A stretch of 64,000 nucleotides of DNA from Paralithodes platypus (Eukaryota; Arthropoda; Malacostraca; Decapoda; Lithodidae): the NCBI GenBank assembly GCA_032716605.1, contig CM064545.1, positions 9,949,564 to 10,013,563 of the forward strand, in the 5' to 3' direction. The position numbers and the translations under genes were made by a program. Below, one piece after another: positions 1 to 9,479 of this stretch. Position 1 is the stretch's first letter. Each line of letters begins with the position of its first letter. The notes under the pieces are model-generated. The model saw only the letters and a list, made by a program, of their open reading frames with translations, was not told where the DNA came from and ran no database searches.

Positions 1-414
1 TACTATTCATTTCATATCCAAACAAATATTCCTCAGCATATACAGAAATGTTGGTGTACTCCTGATAAAGGAAGGACATGAGTGGAAGTTGCCTGTACTG
101 CTGTTTGCTGACTTTACAGTTCTGATGAGTGATACCGAGTGGGAGTTACAGGGTCTTGTAAATATGTTTGGAACAGTATGTGAAAAATGGAACCTGAAGG
201 TAAATGCAGGCAAGAGTAAGGTTATGGTCTTTGAAAGGTTTGCATTCACTGAGTGTGAGGTGTGGTTGAATGGTCGGGTTACGGAAAATGTCAGCTCATG
301 TATGTATTTGGGCAGTGTGATAAGTAAAGATGGAAGTATGGAGGATGAAGTGCAGGTGAGGGTGAAACAGGGGAAGAGGGTTATAGGAACTCTGAAAGCA
401 GGAACAAGGAATAA

Positions 415-503
415 GGATGGTTGAAAGCCACAGTTGCTCGCGCGTTTGGGGCTAGCAAAAGGATGGTTGAAAGCCACAGTTGCTCGCGCGTTTGGGGCTA
501 GCA
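415..503 (+). repeat. 46-bp tandem duplication inside the insert
   Basis: A 43-bp block starting GGATGGTTGAAAGCC at 415 recurs at 461 with a 46-bp period. The two copies are identical apart from the spacer AAA. The duplication lies at the 5' end of the A-tailed insert. Confidence 0.85.
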
Positions 504-637
504 CGTATTATGAAAAACATGCATCCTCCTTCATTCACTGTCGCCCCCTTCACTCACTCAACCCCATAATTTGCCGGAGGATAACAGGTTTTTCACAATA
601 CGTAGACGGAGGTCTTTAAAAAAACAAAAAAACAAAA
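417..637 (+). mobile_element. A-tailed retroposed insert with 11-bp target-site duplication
   Basis: AAGGAATAAGG occurs at 406-416 and again at 638-648, exactly where the LINE reading is interrupted and resumes. The right end of the insert is A-rich (about 617-637, A runs broken by single C), as expected for LINE-mobilised retroposition. The body is unrecognised. I do not see a clear pol III A/B box pair, so calling it a SINE is only an inference. Confidence 0.7.
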
Positions 638-752
638 AAGGAATAAGGTGGTCAGCATGGAAGTAAAAAAGTAGTTGTATGATAGTGTGGTTTTCCTGGC
701 ATTGGGATGCGGGAGTGAAGCATGGACGTTGTTGGAGAGGAAATATCAAGAT

Positions 753-852
753 NNNNNNNNNNNNNNNNNNNNNNNNNNNNNNNNNNNNNNNNNNNNNNNN
801 NNNNNNNNNNNNNNNNNNNNNNNNNNNNNNNNNNNNNNNNNNNNNNNNNNNN
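753..852. other. Assembly gap (100 N)
   Basis: A run of 100 N, the usual placeholder for a gap of unknown size. It hides the end of the LINE on its left and the 5' LTR and most of gag of the retrotransposon on its right. Confidence 0.99.
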
Positions 853-2113
853 GAGCAGCAGCTAGGAGTGAGTCGGGTGCAAAGGATCGTACCCCTCCCC
901 CTCCCAAGATTTTGATACACATAAATACAAAAAACCATCTAGCACTGACAATAAAACTGAACATAAACCAAATACCGTCCCGTATAAGAAGTCTAATGGT
1001 AACTCCCACTCCCAAGGGAAACCAAAGAGTAAAGAGTGCTTTGCATGTCACAAGGAGGGTCACTTTGCAAATGCTTGTCCGAACAAGCCACCAAACAAGG
1101 TTGTGTCATTGGCCCGCAGCATAGGGGTGTCGCCTATATCTTCCGAGTTTGCTAAGGGTAGTTCGTCAGAGGGTGGGACACAGCCGGTGTTCAAGAGTCC
1201 GGAAGGCTCGAACCCTGGCCGCGACGTCTTTGGGGGTCATAGAGGGCATGGTTTTGTGAGGTGGGCTGGCGAAAGGCGAGGAGTTAAGCTATTGCGTGAT
1301 ACGGGGGCTTCTCAGACCTTGTTAAAGAACTTTACTGGTAGACCGATTAATGCTGCTCGAGTGGTGGTAGTTCTGGGGATCAATGCTACGAAGTCCTACC
1401 CGCTGGTGCGGATGGAGCTGGAGGTGGGTGGTGTGGCGAAGGAGCTGGATGTAGGAATTGTAGAGAACTTGCCTGTTGGGGGCGTCGACCTCCTCCTCGG
1501 CAACGACTTTGCGGTGCCTGATTCTAAGGTTTCACCCTTGGTCGTTGCCGAGAAGGCGGCCGACGTTAGTAGGGAGGAACAGGAGTGGGTTGAGAAGTGT
1601 AGCGTACAAACCATGGCGTGTGTTGTGACGCGATCTCAGACATCTGGAGCCTTGCAGCCACCACCTCAGTCTATCATACCGCGGAGGAAAGGTCACAAGA
1701 AAACGGGAAGTGTTGGTCAATTGGAGAGTTTTGAGCCGGCAGTGTTTCTTGGTGACTCATTATTGGCATCTATGTTAGAGTCTGGAGAGGCCCCGGGGCC
1801 TGTCACCGCTAGTGCAGGTGCAGGGCAGGAAGAGACTCTGCGACAGCATCGTTATGCGCAGCGTGAGGAAAGGATGGCTCAGCGGGACATTGGAGGTGGA
1901 AATAAATTATTTAAGATGAACTTGGATAATCTCGCACCTGCTGATATATGTTCCTTGCAGCTGGAAGATCCTGAAGTCAGGGCGTGTGGTAATGGTGCTG
2001 TCGAACTGGAGAGCGATGGGGATGCACAGCCTGGTGATTTTTTCTTGTCCGAGGGGATCTTGTATCGGAGACATCAGGATCCCAAGAAAAAGTGGGATGG
2101 CGGTCAGGATTAG
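853..2113 (+). pseudogene. gag C-terminus and aspartic protease of Gmr1-like element
   Basis: One frame stays open from the gap to 2113; its start is lost in the gap. A CCHC zinc knuckle (C-x2-C-x4-H-x4-C) lies at 1037-1078 and marks the nucleocapsid end of gag. The protease active site is LLRDTGASQTLL (about 1288-1323), followed by a C-terminal LLLGNDF block (~1489-1512), both typical of retropepsins. The following ~200 residues are a low-conservation linker leading to the integrase. gag and protease share one frame with no stop between them. The frame ends where it should join the integrase, which continues one frame over from about 2092. Confidence 0.8.
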
Positions 2114-2850
2114 TGGATCAGTTAGTAGTACCGAGGGTGTGCCGTGAGAGCTTATTGAGATTAGCTCATGATGTGCCTTTGGCAGGGCACCTGGGGGCAC
2201 GTAAGATGGAGGCAGCTCTGAGCAAGCTTTTCTGGTGGCCTGGGTTAAGGCGAGTGTCGTGTCATGGGTGTCACAGTGTCACACTTGTCAAGTTGTTGGG
2301 AAAACCCAATCAGGTCATCCCGAGAGAGCCCCGTTACAACCCATCCCTGTCATTGGGACCGCCCTTCAGCAAAGTAGTTATCGATATGGTTGGCCCATTG
2401 CCCCCCACTAGTGCCAGCAATAAATTTGTACTAACTGTAATGGATGTAGCAAACACGGTATCCAGATGCTTACCCCATGCGCAAATGGGATGGCTAAGAC
2501 TGTTTGTCAAAAACCTACTTGTCTATTTCTCTCGTTATGGCTACCCTCAGGAGATCCAGTCTGATCAGGGATCCAATTTTACTTCTGCTCTGTTTAAGCA
2601 GACCATGCAGCAACATGGGATAGTGTCTGTGGTGTCATCTGCCTACCATCCCGAGAGTCAGGGAGTTTTGGAAAGGTGGCACTCGACTCTCAAGAGTATG
2701 TTGCGGTGTTATTGCATGGAAAATGGGAAGGACTGGGATCTAGGTCTCCCATACGTTTTATTTGCTGCGAGAGAAGTACCTGGGGAGAGCTTGGGATTTA
2801 GCCCGAACGAGTTGGTTTTTGGACACAGGGTCAGGGGCCCCTCCACATAG
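2092..2850 (+). pseudogene. Integrase, zinc-binding and DDE core
   Basis: The frame carries an HHCC-like N-terminal region (LAHDVPLAGHLGARK, FWWPGLR, SCHGCH, partly degraded) followed by the catalytic core. The DDE residues are visible: D in VVIDMVGPLPP, D in QSDQGSNF, and E in GVLERWHSTLK with the usual 35-residue spacing between the second D and the E. The domain inserts element DNA into the chromosome. The frame is cut by TAG at 2848-2850 and TAA at 2893-2895, both in frame with the next segment, so these are nonsense changes rather than true ends. Confidence 0.85.
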
Positions 2851-2898
2851 TCAAGGAGATCTGGGAGGGAGTCACAAAGCCATGCTCACTTCTAAAGT

Positions 2899-3723
2899 AT
2901 GTTGTTAAAAAGCCGTGAGAGAATGCTAAAGAGCCTGGAGGTAGCAGGTCGGAACCTTCAGAGTTCACAAGCTCAGATGAAGGACAGATACGACCAGAAG
3001 GTGAAGCTGAGGGAGTTTGAAGTAGATCAGGAGGTACTGATACTACTGCCTCTGGTGGGACACCCCTTGTCTGCCAAGTATTCTGGTCCGTATCGGGTTG
3101 TAAGGAAGGTTTCTAATCTAGACTATTCAGTAGCTACTCCTGATCGTAAGAAAAAGAACCAACTTTGCCATGTAAATCTGATAAAAGAGTATGTGAGGCG
3201 CCCCTCTGAGCCTCTCACTGTCCCGGTGTTGATCTGCAGCGATCGAGGTGGAGAAGGAGGAAGGGACAGTCAAGCTGCGGGGGAGGATAATTGGGATTGT
3301 CATGTTTCCGCGGATCAGTGGGCGGGGAATTCTAGACAAGTGGCACATAAGTTGATATTGCACCTGCCTGAGCAACAGCGTGTAGCTGTGCAGCACTTGT
3401 TTGATTCAAACCCAGCTGTTTTCGCGGAGCATCCTGGCCTCATTACTCAAGCGGTGCACGATGTCGATGTTGGGGACCACCCGCCCTTTAAATCAGTGCC
3501 ATACAGTGTTCCCCCTATTAAATTACCAGCACTTAGGGAAGAGCTGGATTATATGCTGAAACGTGGGCTGATTTCTGAGGGTGCAGTAAGGTGGACTTCC
3601 CCAGTCACACTGCAGCCCAAATCAGATGGCAAGGTGCGGTTTTGTATAGATTTCCGCAGGTTGAATGGTTTAACCCCCACAAATGCCTACCCTCTTCCCT
3701 CGTGTGGACGACAGTGTGGATAA
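2899..3723 (+). pseudogene. Integrase C-terminus (GPY/F) joined to RT N-terminus
   Basis: A single open frame begins with the integrase C-terminal region (KDRYDQKVKLREF, then the GPY/F module KYSGPYRVVRKV near 3080-3110). After a linker it runs into the N-terminal part of a gypsy-type RT (LREELDYMLKRGLISEG, WTSPVTLQPKSDG, RFCIDFRRLNGLT, AYPLP). This frame proves the integrase-before-RT order within one uninterrupted stretch, so the order cannot be an assembly artefact. It is in the same frame as the integrase core upstream, separated by two stops. Confidence 0.85.
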
Positions 3724-4754
3724 GATAGGAAAAGCCAAGTTCCTCACTAAGATAGACCTTGTTAAGGGTTAGTGGCCAGTGCCCTTGTCTGAGCGAGCGG
3801 GAGAGGTGTGTGGGTTTGTGGGGGACGGTGCCACATATCGTTGCCATGTTATGCCATACGGGCTGAAAAATGCCCCTCGCAACGTTTCAGAAAATTAATG
3901 AACGACATTGTAGCCGACATTCCCAACTGTACAGTGTACCTAGATGAGTCATAATATAACGACGCTGATTTTAACAGTCACTGTGCTCACATCGGACAGC
4001 TTTTTAATAAACTGAATGAAGCAGGTTTGGTGGTAAACCTGGGTAAGTGCGATTTTGTCAAAGCCAAAGTTTTGTACCTGGGGTTCGAGGTGGGGATGGG
4101 TCAGGTGTGCCCTCCACAGACAAAGATCAAAGCCATCGATCAGTTTTCCCCAGCCTACGACTAAGATACAAATCATGCGGGTTCTAGGTATGATAGGCTA
4201 TTATCGTCGCTTCATCAAAGGATATTCGACTGTACTTGCACCTTTAACTGACTTATTATCTAAGAACAAGAAGTTCCGGTGGGTTCCTGAGTGTGCAGAG
4301 GCGTTTTCCTTGGTGAAACACCTGTTATGTACCCACCCCATACTCAGGGCCCCGGACTTCAGCAGACCTTTTCAGCTGGCGACTGATGCCAGTGGCGTAG
4401 GGGCTGGGGCTGTCTTGTTACAGACAGATGATGAAGGTATCGAACATCCAGTGAGTTTTTTACAGTAAAAAATTCAATAGTGCACAAAGGAATTACTCTG
4501 TAATTGAAAAAGAACTCCTGGCGATAGTGCTGGCGCTCAGGCACTTCGATGTATATGTTCCTGCTTTCGGACCAGTCATAGTGGTTTATACCGATCATCA
4601 CCCTCTGAAATTCTTGAATCAGTTTCATAACCGGAATATGAGGCTGACCAGGTGGTCACTCATGCTTCAGGAGTATAATCTGGACATACGCCATATTGCC
4701 GGTTCTGATAACGTGATAGCGGATTGTCTATCAAGGGTGGATGATGTTGGTTAG
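3724..4754 (+). pseudogene. RT palm/thumb and RNase H, multiply broken
   Basis: Reading through stops gives FLTKIDL, then a stop, VMPYGLKNAP and a catalytic box that reads YLDES followed by a stop near 3936-3953 instead of an intact YxDD. RT resumes with LGKCDFVKAKVLYLGFEVG and YYRRFIKGYS (in 4055-4468). RNase H follows with LATDASGVGAGAVLLQ, then a frameshift at about 4463. The last block (VYTDHHPLKFL, LQEYNLDIRHIAGSDNVIADCLSR) ends at a TAG at 4752-4754. Loss of the catalytic box and several stops make this inactive. Confidence 0.85.
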
Positions 4755-5076
4755 GCTGCCACAGGATTGAGGGTTGAGTGTGGAGGAAAATAGGCTGTCA
4801 CTGTAGTTCAGCCGAAAAAAAAAAAATAAAAAAAAGCAAAAACCTTATAAAAACTCTTTATTTTTTATAACGTGTAGAATTGTGTATAAGATGTTGTAGC
4901 AGTATCTAAGTTGAATGTTTTCGCTTATTGTCGCTGAGTTAGTTGAACTTGCTCGGTGGAGCGCAAAGTCTTTATTTTTTTATATGGTGCCTTGTGTCGC
5001 AACAGTGTGTGGTACTATGAGAAGCTTTCTGTTAGATATGAAGAACTTAGTCAAGGGTCTTATATCTTGGGGGAGG
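4755..5076 (+). other. Retrotransposon 3' untranslated region with purine tract
   Basis: There is no coding capacity. The stretch ends in a G/A-rich tract (GGGGGAGG at about 5069-5076) directly before TGTGACG, the usual arrangement of polypurine tract and 3' LTR start. Confidence 0.6.
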
Positions 5077-6620
5077 TGTGACGCTTCTGCATAGTAACCA
5101 CTTGCGGGCATGCGCGCGCGTCGGCTGCCCAGCCGTTTAGAAACCGGCTGGTGGTAGCCGGCCGGTAGGCTTTCCTTTAGTATATATCCTACGACAATGT
5201 AACTAATGTCTGGGATATTCTTATGTTGTTTCACAGCTTGAAGCTGCCCTTATTCTTAACCAACGCATCTTAGTATATTTTATTCTCGATAGTTGATTGT
5301 TTCATTAAAATATATAAGATGTAAGTCTAGTAAGAGTGGGAGGAGACGAGCGGGAGAGAGAGACCGGCTTGGGGACGTTGCTTCGCGCAGAGAGTCCAGC
5401 TTGGGACGAGCCTGAAGCGTTGCCACATGCATTTGATTGCAACGTTAGGCTTAGTTTCGACTCACGCACGGGGTAGAGGATTTTGACCAGGCAACAGTGT
5501 TGAATGTTGCCAAGCCTGGGATGTATTCTGCATGCTTAGGGTGGGGTCCAGACAGATTCAAGACTCAGAGCTCACCTCATTGTCGTACCCTTCGGACCCC
5601 CTTGATATCTATCCCTCTCAACCCCACTTAGAAACTTTCTCTCTTACTTTGTATACCTTCTTTCCACTACTTCACCAATCTATTTAATTATCCCATCCCC
5701 TTGATAGACCTTATATCTATTATTGTATTAACAACGAGCTCTAAGATAACTAGATAGGATTTTGGCCTTATGCAGGGATGTAATTGTTAATGAGACTTAG
5801 GAAGCTTTTTTGTTGTCTCATATTTGGTGGTTTCATGCTTGCTAGTGTGTTCTTGTGTCAGGTTAGCAGGGGCTAGACCGGAGGGGAGGCTTTTTGCGAT
5901 CCTTTAAGTAAAGTCTGCTGGTGCGAGTCCCGATGATCCGTACAACTTTACTAGGATACCCGTGGGAGTCTGGGGGCATTTTCTTGTCTGTGTCCCTGTG
6001 TGTCTAGCGTTGTGTTGTGTGAGGGCCATTGCCTAGTCCACTCAGCACTGCTCTAGCACGTCTTGCTTTTGCCTTAGGGTCGCCAGGAGAGAGTCAGATA
6101 CTTGCGATCTGAGTCTCTCAAGAGAGCACCCTTTCAATTAGAGTAATTTGGCGCACAGACCTGGGAACGTCCCTAGGCTAGAGCAGGTGGCTCAGCCCGG
6201 GTATCCGAAGCCTATATCCTTCCGGTTAGACCTCTGCCACCTGGCAGATTAACAGCTAGGGGTTTATTATCTCTGTATGCTTGCTATTGTGCCACACTTT
6301 ACCGTGTTTGTGAGCATTGTGAGTCAGGGTGTGGCTTAGAGACTCTGTCCGAGCAGGCTTGCCTGACTAAGAGTGAGAAGCACACTTGTATATGGTTATG
6401 TTGCGAGTTGCTACCTTTATTTAATTATACCTATGCCATTATACACTGTAGGTCCTATCACTAGTATTTATTCCTGCTTATGAGTTAAGAGTTCTCTAAA
6501 TCCGTAACGTACTTTCTTTGCTAAGCATCAGATCCTACAGTAGCCGCATGCAGTTTAGAGACCCGCATCTTGTCTACCTGTACGATGTTTTGAGGACTGT
6601 TTGCTTTCACCTTCTTTCAC
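5077..6620 (+). repeat. 3' LTR (start clear, end uncertain)
   Basis: The LTR start is taken as TGTGACG at 5077, immediately after the purine tract. A TATA-like stretch (TATATATCC, about 5179-5188) could be the LTR promoter. The 5' LTR lies in or beyond the gap, so no terminal-repeat comparison is possible and the 3' edge cannot be fixed. No open frame is seen. The later part may be flanking DNA. Confidence 0.45.
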
Positions 6621-6739
6621 GCAGGGGTGATTAGTTTTTTGTTTTTTTTTGTTTTTTAAGAGACAATGAACGGATAAAACAAAAAGGTCCATGTGCCTAA
6701 AGGCATCCTCCATTCATAAAATGTTTGTAACAACTGGAT

Positions 6740-7138
6740 TTAAACATTTGTAGATTGTAAGTTTGTGGAAAGCAATTCGAGGGAAGTGAATTCCAAAGAG
6801 TAGTATCTCTGGGGATAAATGAATTCTGATATGCAGAAGTTCTGCATTGTGGAGGAGAAGTGTAAATTCAGGGCGCTCTCAGCTGCCCTAGTTCTACGGG
6901 GAAGATGTGGAGAGGCGGCACAATTGAAGCAAGTTCCTCGGAACAATTGCTGTGAAAATATGTAGAATAATGCAAGGGATGGAACGTTTCTTCGTATGGA
7001 TAATGTAGGAAGGTCCTGTGTGATTGCAGGGTTATTGATTAATCTAATAGCTTTATTTTGAATTTTGTCCAACTGCCTCAATGCAACCACTCCACTTCCA
7101 CCCCACAGAGGTGAACAGTAATCCATCTGAGAACGCAC
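6740..7138 (-). pseudogene. LINE RT C-terminal region
   Basis: The translation includes RSQMDYCSPLWGG, LDKIQNKAIRLINNPAITQ and SIRRNVPSLALFY, the C-terminal region of the same LINE. The copy at 15.1 kb preserves the end of this protein better (ATTLWNSLPSNCF). Here the C-terminus is frameshifted (FIYPQRYYSLEFTS). Confidence 0.8.
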
Positions 7139-7394
7139 ATGACTTATATATTACGGCCAACTGCTCGTCAGTGAAGAATTCTCGAACTCTGTACAGGAGT
7201 CCCATTTTTTAGAGGCATTCTTAGCAATGCTTCTAACATAGTGTCCAGCTCAAGTTAGTAGTTAATGTTACACCGAGAATGTCAATACTAGGGGAAGTGG
7301 GAATATACATCATTAAAAATATAAGGGAGTCAGTGAGATTCGTCGGTTAGAAAATTGAATGTACTTGGTTTTCTGTGCATTAAAGGAAACTAGA

Positions 7395-7913
7395 TTATTT
7401 GTCCCATCCATTAATTCTAGAAAGGTCCTGGTTCAGAGAAATTGCAGTGTTTATTTTTGAATTTGTAAGATCGGGTTGGGTGAAAGAATTGGTAAATGTG
7501 AAGGAACTGTGGAGTGTTGAGTCATCTGCGTAGGAATGTATTGGATTATGAGTGGTAGATATGAGATCATTGATATGAATGAGGAACAAAATTGGGGTCA
7601 AAACTGATCCCTGGGGAACACCGGCATTTATTGATTGAGAATAAAGGCCATCTACCATTACACATATTTTTCTGTTATGAAGATATGAAGAAATTAGTGG
7701 AACTAATGATGCAAGGCCGTAGTGTGATATCTTCGACAATAAGGATTGATGCCAGACTCTATCAAATGCCTTTGATATATCCAGTGCTATTGTATGTGTT
7801 TCACCACGTTGGTCTGTAGCTTGGTTGATTTGATGCGTAAGAAGGCAAAGCATGTCTGCAGTTGATCGACATCGTCTAAAACCATATTGCCTATCACTGA
7901 TTAATTCTTTCAA
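7395..7913 (-). pseudogene. LINE reverse transcriptase core
   Basis: The frame shows RT blocks in order: SDRQYGFRRCRSTADML, ALDISKAFDRVWH, GVPQGSVLTPILFLIHIND and SYADDSTLHSS. The YADD catalytic box is intact. The frame begins and ends inside the RT, so the protein is incomplete. The clade is jockey/CR1-like by general resemblance. Confidence 0.85.
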
Positions 7914-8638
7914 GATGCTTAATTATGTGATTATTTAATATAATTTCAAAGACTTTACCAAGAGTGGAAGTTATAGATTGGTCTGTAGTTGATGGATCTG
8001 AAGAGGCACCTTTTTAGGAACTGGATGGATGTTTGCTTCTGTCCAGGGTACTGGGAAGCATGAGGTATGAGTACACAGACGGAAAAATTTGCCAATACAG
8101 GAGCGAGCACCAAGGATCAATTCTTAAGTACCATTGGAGGAATTTCATCTGGACCAGGAGCCTTATCTACTGAGAGATTCTGCAAAATAGTTTTGACATG
8201 TCTGGTGGGATCTTAAGTGAGGGAAGTCAGGCGAATTAAAATTAAGTACAGGGACATCTTGATTATTTCATCTAAGGTTGAGTTGGTGGAAATATCCGCA
8301 AGAAGGTTAGCTTACCTCGTCCTTACAAGATTGCCAGTCGGAGATTTTAATGGTGGAATGGATGAAGCAGTAGTGAAGTTGATTTAAATGAGTTTAAAGT
8401 AGACCCAAATATTTTTTTTTCATTTGGATTATTTAGAAGTTTATTGCCTGCTTGTGGAGAAAGTTTGATTTAGTTTAGTTAATACAGTTTTGGCATGATG
8501 TCTGATGTTTCTAAAGTAATTAAAGGTTCATGTGTTTGATCTTGTGTATGCATTGTAGGCTATTGCTTTTTGTTCAGTTACTCTAGCACAATTATGGTCA
8601 AACCATTTAGGTGAATTAAATAACGTAACGTTAAATGT

Positions 8639-9176
8639 TAGAGGGTACAACAGGGGAAGAGGGTTGTAGGAACGCTAAAAGCAGTAACAAGAAATAGGGT
8701 GGTCAGTATGGAAGTGAAGAAGTCCTTGCATGACAGTGTGGTAATCCCGACACTGACTTACGGGAAAGCATGGACGTTGGTTGAGAGACTCAGACCAAGA
8801 GTGAGAGCAGTGGAAATTAATTACTTAAGGAGTGCGTGCGGAGTTACATGGAGGATAGACAGACTAATGAGGAAGTAAGAAGGAGTGAGTGTGGTGAGGT
8901 ATGTGCTGGAAGTGTGAAAAGAACAACTTGAGATGGTTCGGCCATATGGAACGTATGGAAAGCGAGAGAATGACTAAGAGGGTGTACGAGAGCGAAGGGA
9001 CAGGGAGAGGTAGACCGAATATGAGGTGGAAGGATGGAGTGAGGAACTACATGAACGAAGGCGGTGCTGGTTGGGGGGAGGGGCGTCGACTGACTGGGGA
9101 CAGAGGTGCATGGGGGCGGTTCGTTCGTGGCCACCCCTTCGGGGATCACGGCGTCAGGCAATAGATAGATAGATAG
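8639..9176 (+). mobile_element. RTE-like LINE copy 2, 5'-truncated, 12-bp TSD
   Basis: The 538-bp insert matches the 3' part of the RTE-like family and ends with the family terminus (…GGGGATCACGGCGTCAGG) followed by ATAG repeats. AACGTTAAATGT is duplicated at 8627-8638 and 9177-9188. The frame is broken; 8901-9164 still encodes the C-terminus (LRWFGHMERMESERMTKRVY … GDHGVRQ). The element is inserted antisense to its host LINE. Confidence 0.9.
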
Positions 9177-9285
9177 AACGTTAAATGTACTTTCTTCTAG
9201 TTTGTTTTTAAATTGTTTCTGCAATTTAACTCCGTTATCTATCTTTTCCTTGAAGCTTTAAGTCAACTTAATTGTGTGATCTTTT

Positions 9286-9479
9286 ATAAAGCCTGCTTGA
9301 CTATCAGCAGTCTATAGTGCGTGCACCCTGTAACCGAGTCATAGGATACCTCGTTGTCCAGGCAGGACTCTTGACGGTTTAGGTTGTGTTGTTGCCTGGG
9401 TTTATAGGTAAGGGATTGATCTAGTGTTTTCCGTTGTTGCTTGTTGCCGCATACCTATCCAATAGAAAGAGCCAGTGTT
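9286..9479. other. No gene seen
   Basis: Unique-looking sequence between two antisense LINE fragments. I see no open frame or clear repeat. Confidence 0.5.

Larger units (their letters stand above)
45..752 (+). mobile_element. RTE-like LINE fragment, copy 1 (RT C-terminal half)
   Basis: The open frame 89-424 encodes part of a LINE reverse transcriptase. It contains LLFADFTVLMSD where the related copy at 61.8 kb has LLFADDTVLMSD, so the second catalytic Asp of the YADD-type box is Phe here and the enzyme is dead. The thumb-like part (NLKVNAGKSKVMVFER, YLGSVISKDGSMEDEV) matches copies at 42.8 and 62.0 kb. LINE homology resumes after 648 (VVSMEVKK, stop, LYDSVV, GSEAWTLLER) and runs into the assembly gap at 753. 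The two halves are separated by a retroposed insert. Clade assignment (RTE-like, 3' end with ATAG repeats) is inferred from other copies in the window. Confidence 0.8.
853..6620 (+). mobile_element. Gmr1-like Ty3/gypsy LTR retrotransposon, 5' end lost in gap
   Basis: Collinear on the + strand are the gag zinc knuckle (~1037-1078), aspartic protease (~1270-1515), integrase (~2110-3200), reverse transcriptase (~3450-4160), RNase H (~4200-4754), a purine tract and a 3' LTR starting at 5077. RT and integrase are of Ty3/gypsy type, but integrase precedes RT as in Ty1/copia. That order is known for the Gmr1-like group of Ty3/gypsy elements. The pol frame carries in-frame stops and frameshifts, so the copy is dead. 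The 3' boundary near 6620 is approximate, because an antisense LINE with a T-rich end begins at about 6634. Confidence 0.8.
6634..9285 (-). mobile_element. Antisense jockey/CR1-type LINE, split by a later insertion
   Basis: The T-rich stretch at 6634-6660 is the A-tail of a minus-strand LINE. Reading from ~9285 down, minus-strand frames give KIDNGVKLQKQFKNKLEEST, then, after the insertion at 8639-9176, FNSPKWFDHNC and EQKAIAYNAY, and then the RT. A + strand RTE-like LINE (8639-9176) interrupts it and is flanked by a 12-bp duplication of LINE sequence. The 5' end is truncated and the frame broken. A second, 5'-truncated copy of the same 3' end is at 15.1-15.56 kb. Confidence 0.8.

Noticed and set aside
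5077..6620. Exact LTR end and promoter elements
   Set aside because: Without the 5' LTR for comparison any end or promoter call beyond the start and a TATA-like stretch would be guesswork.
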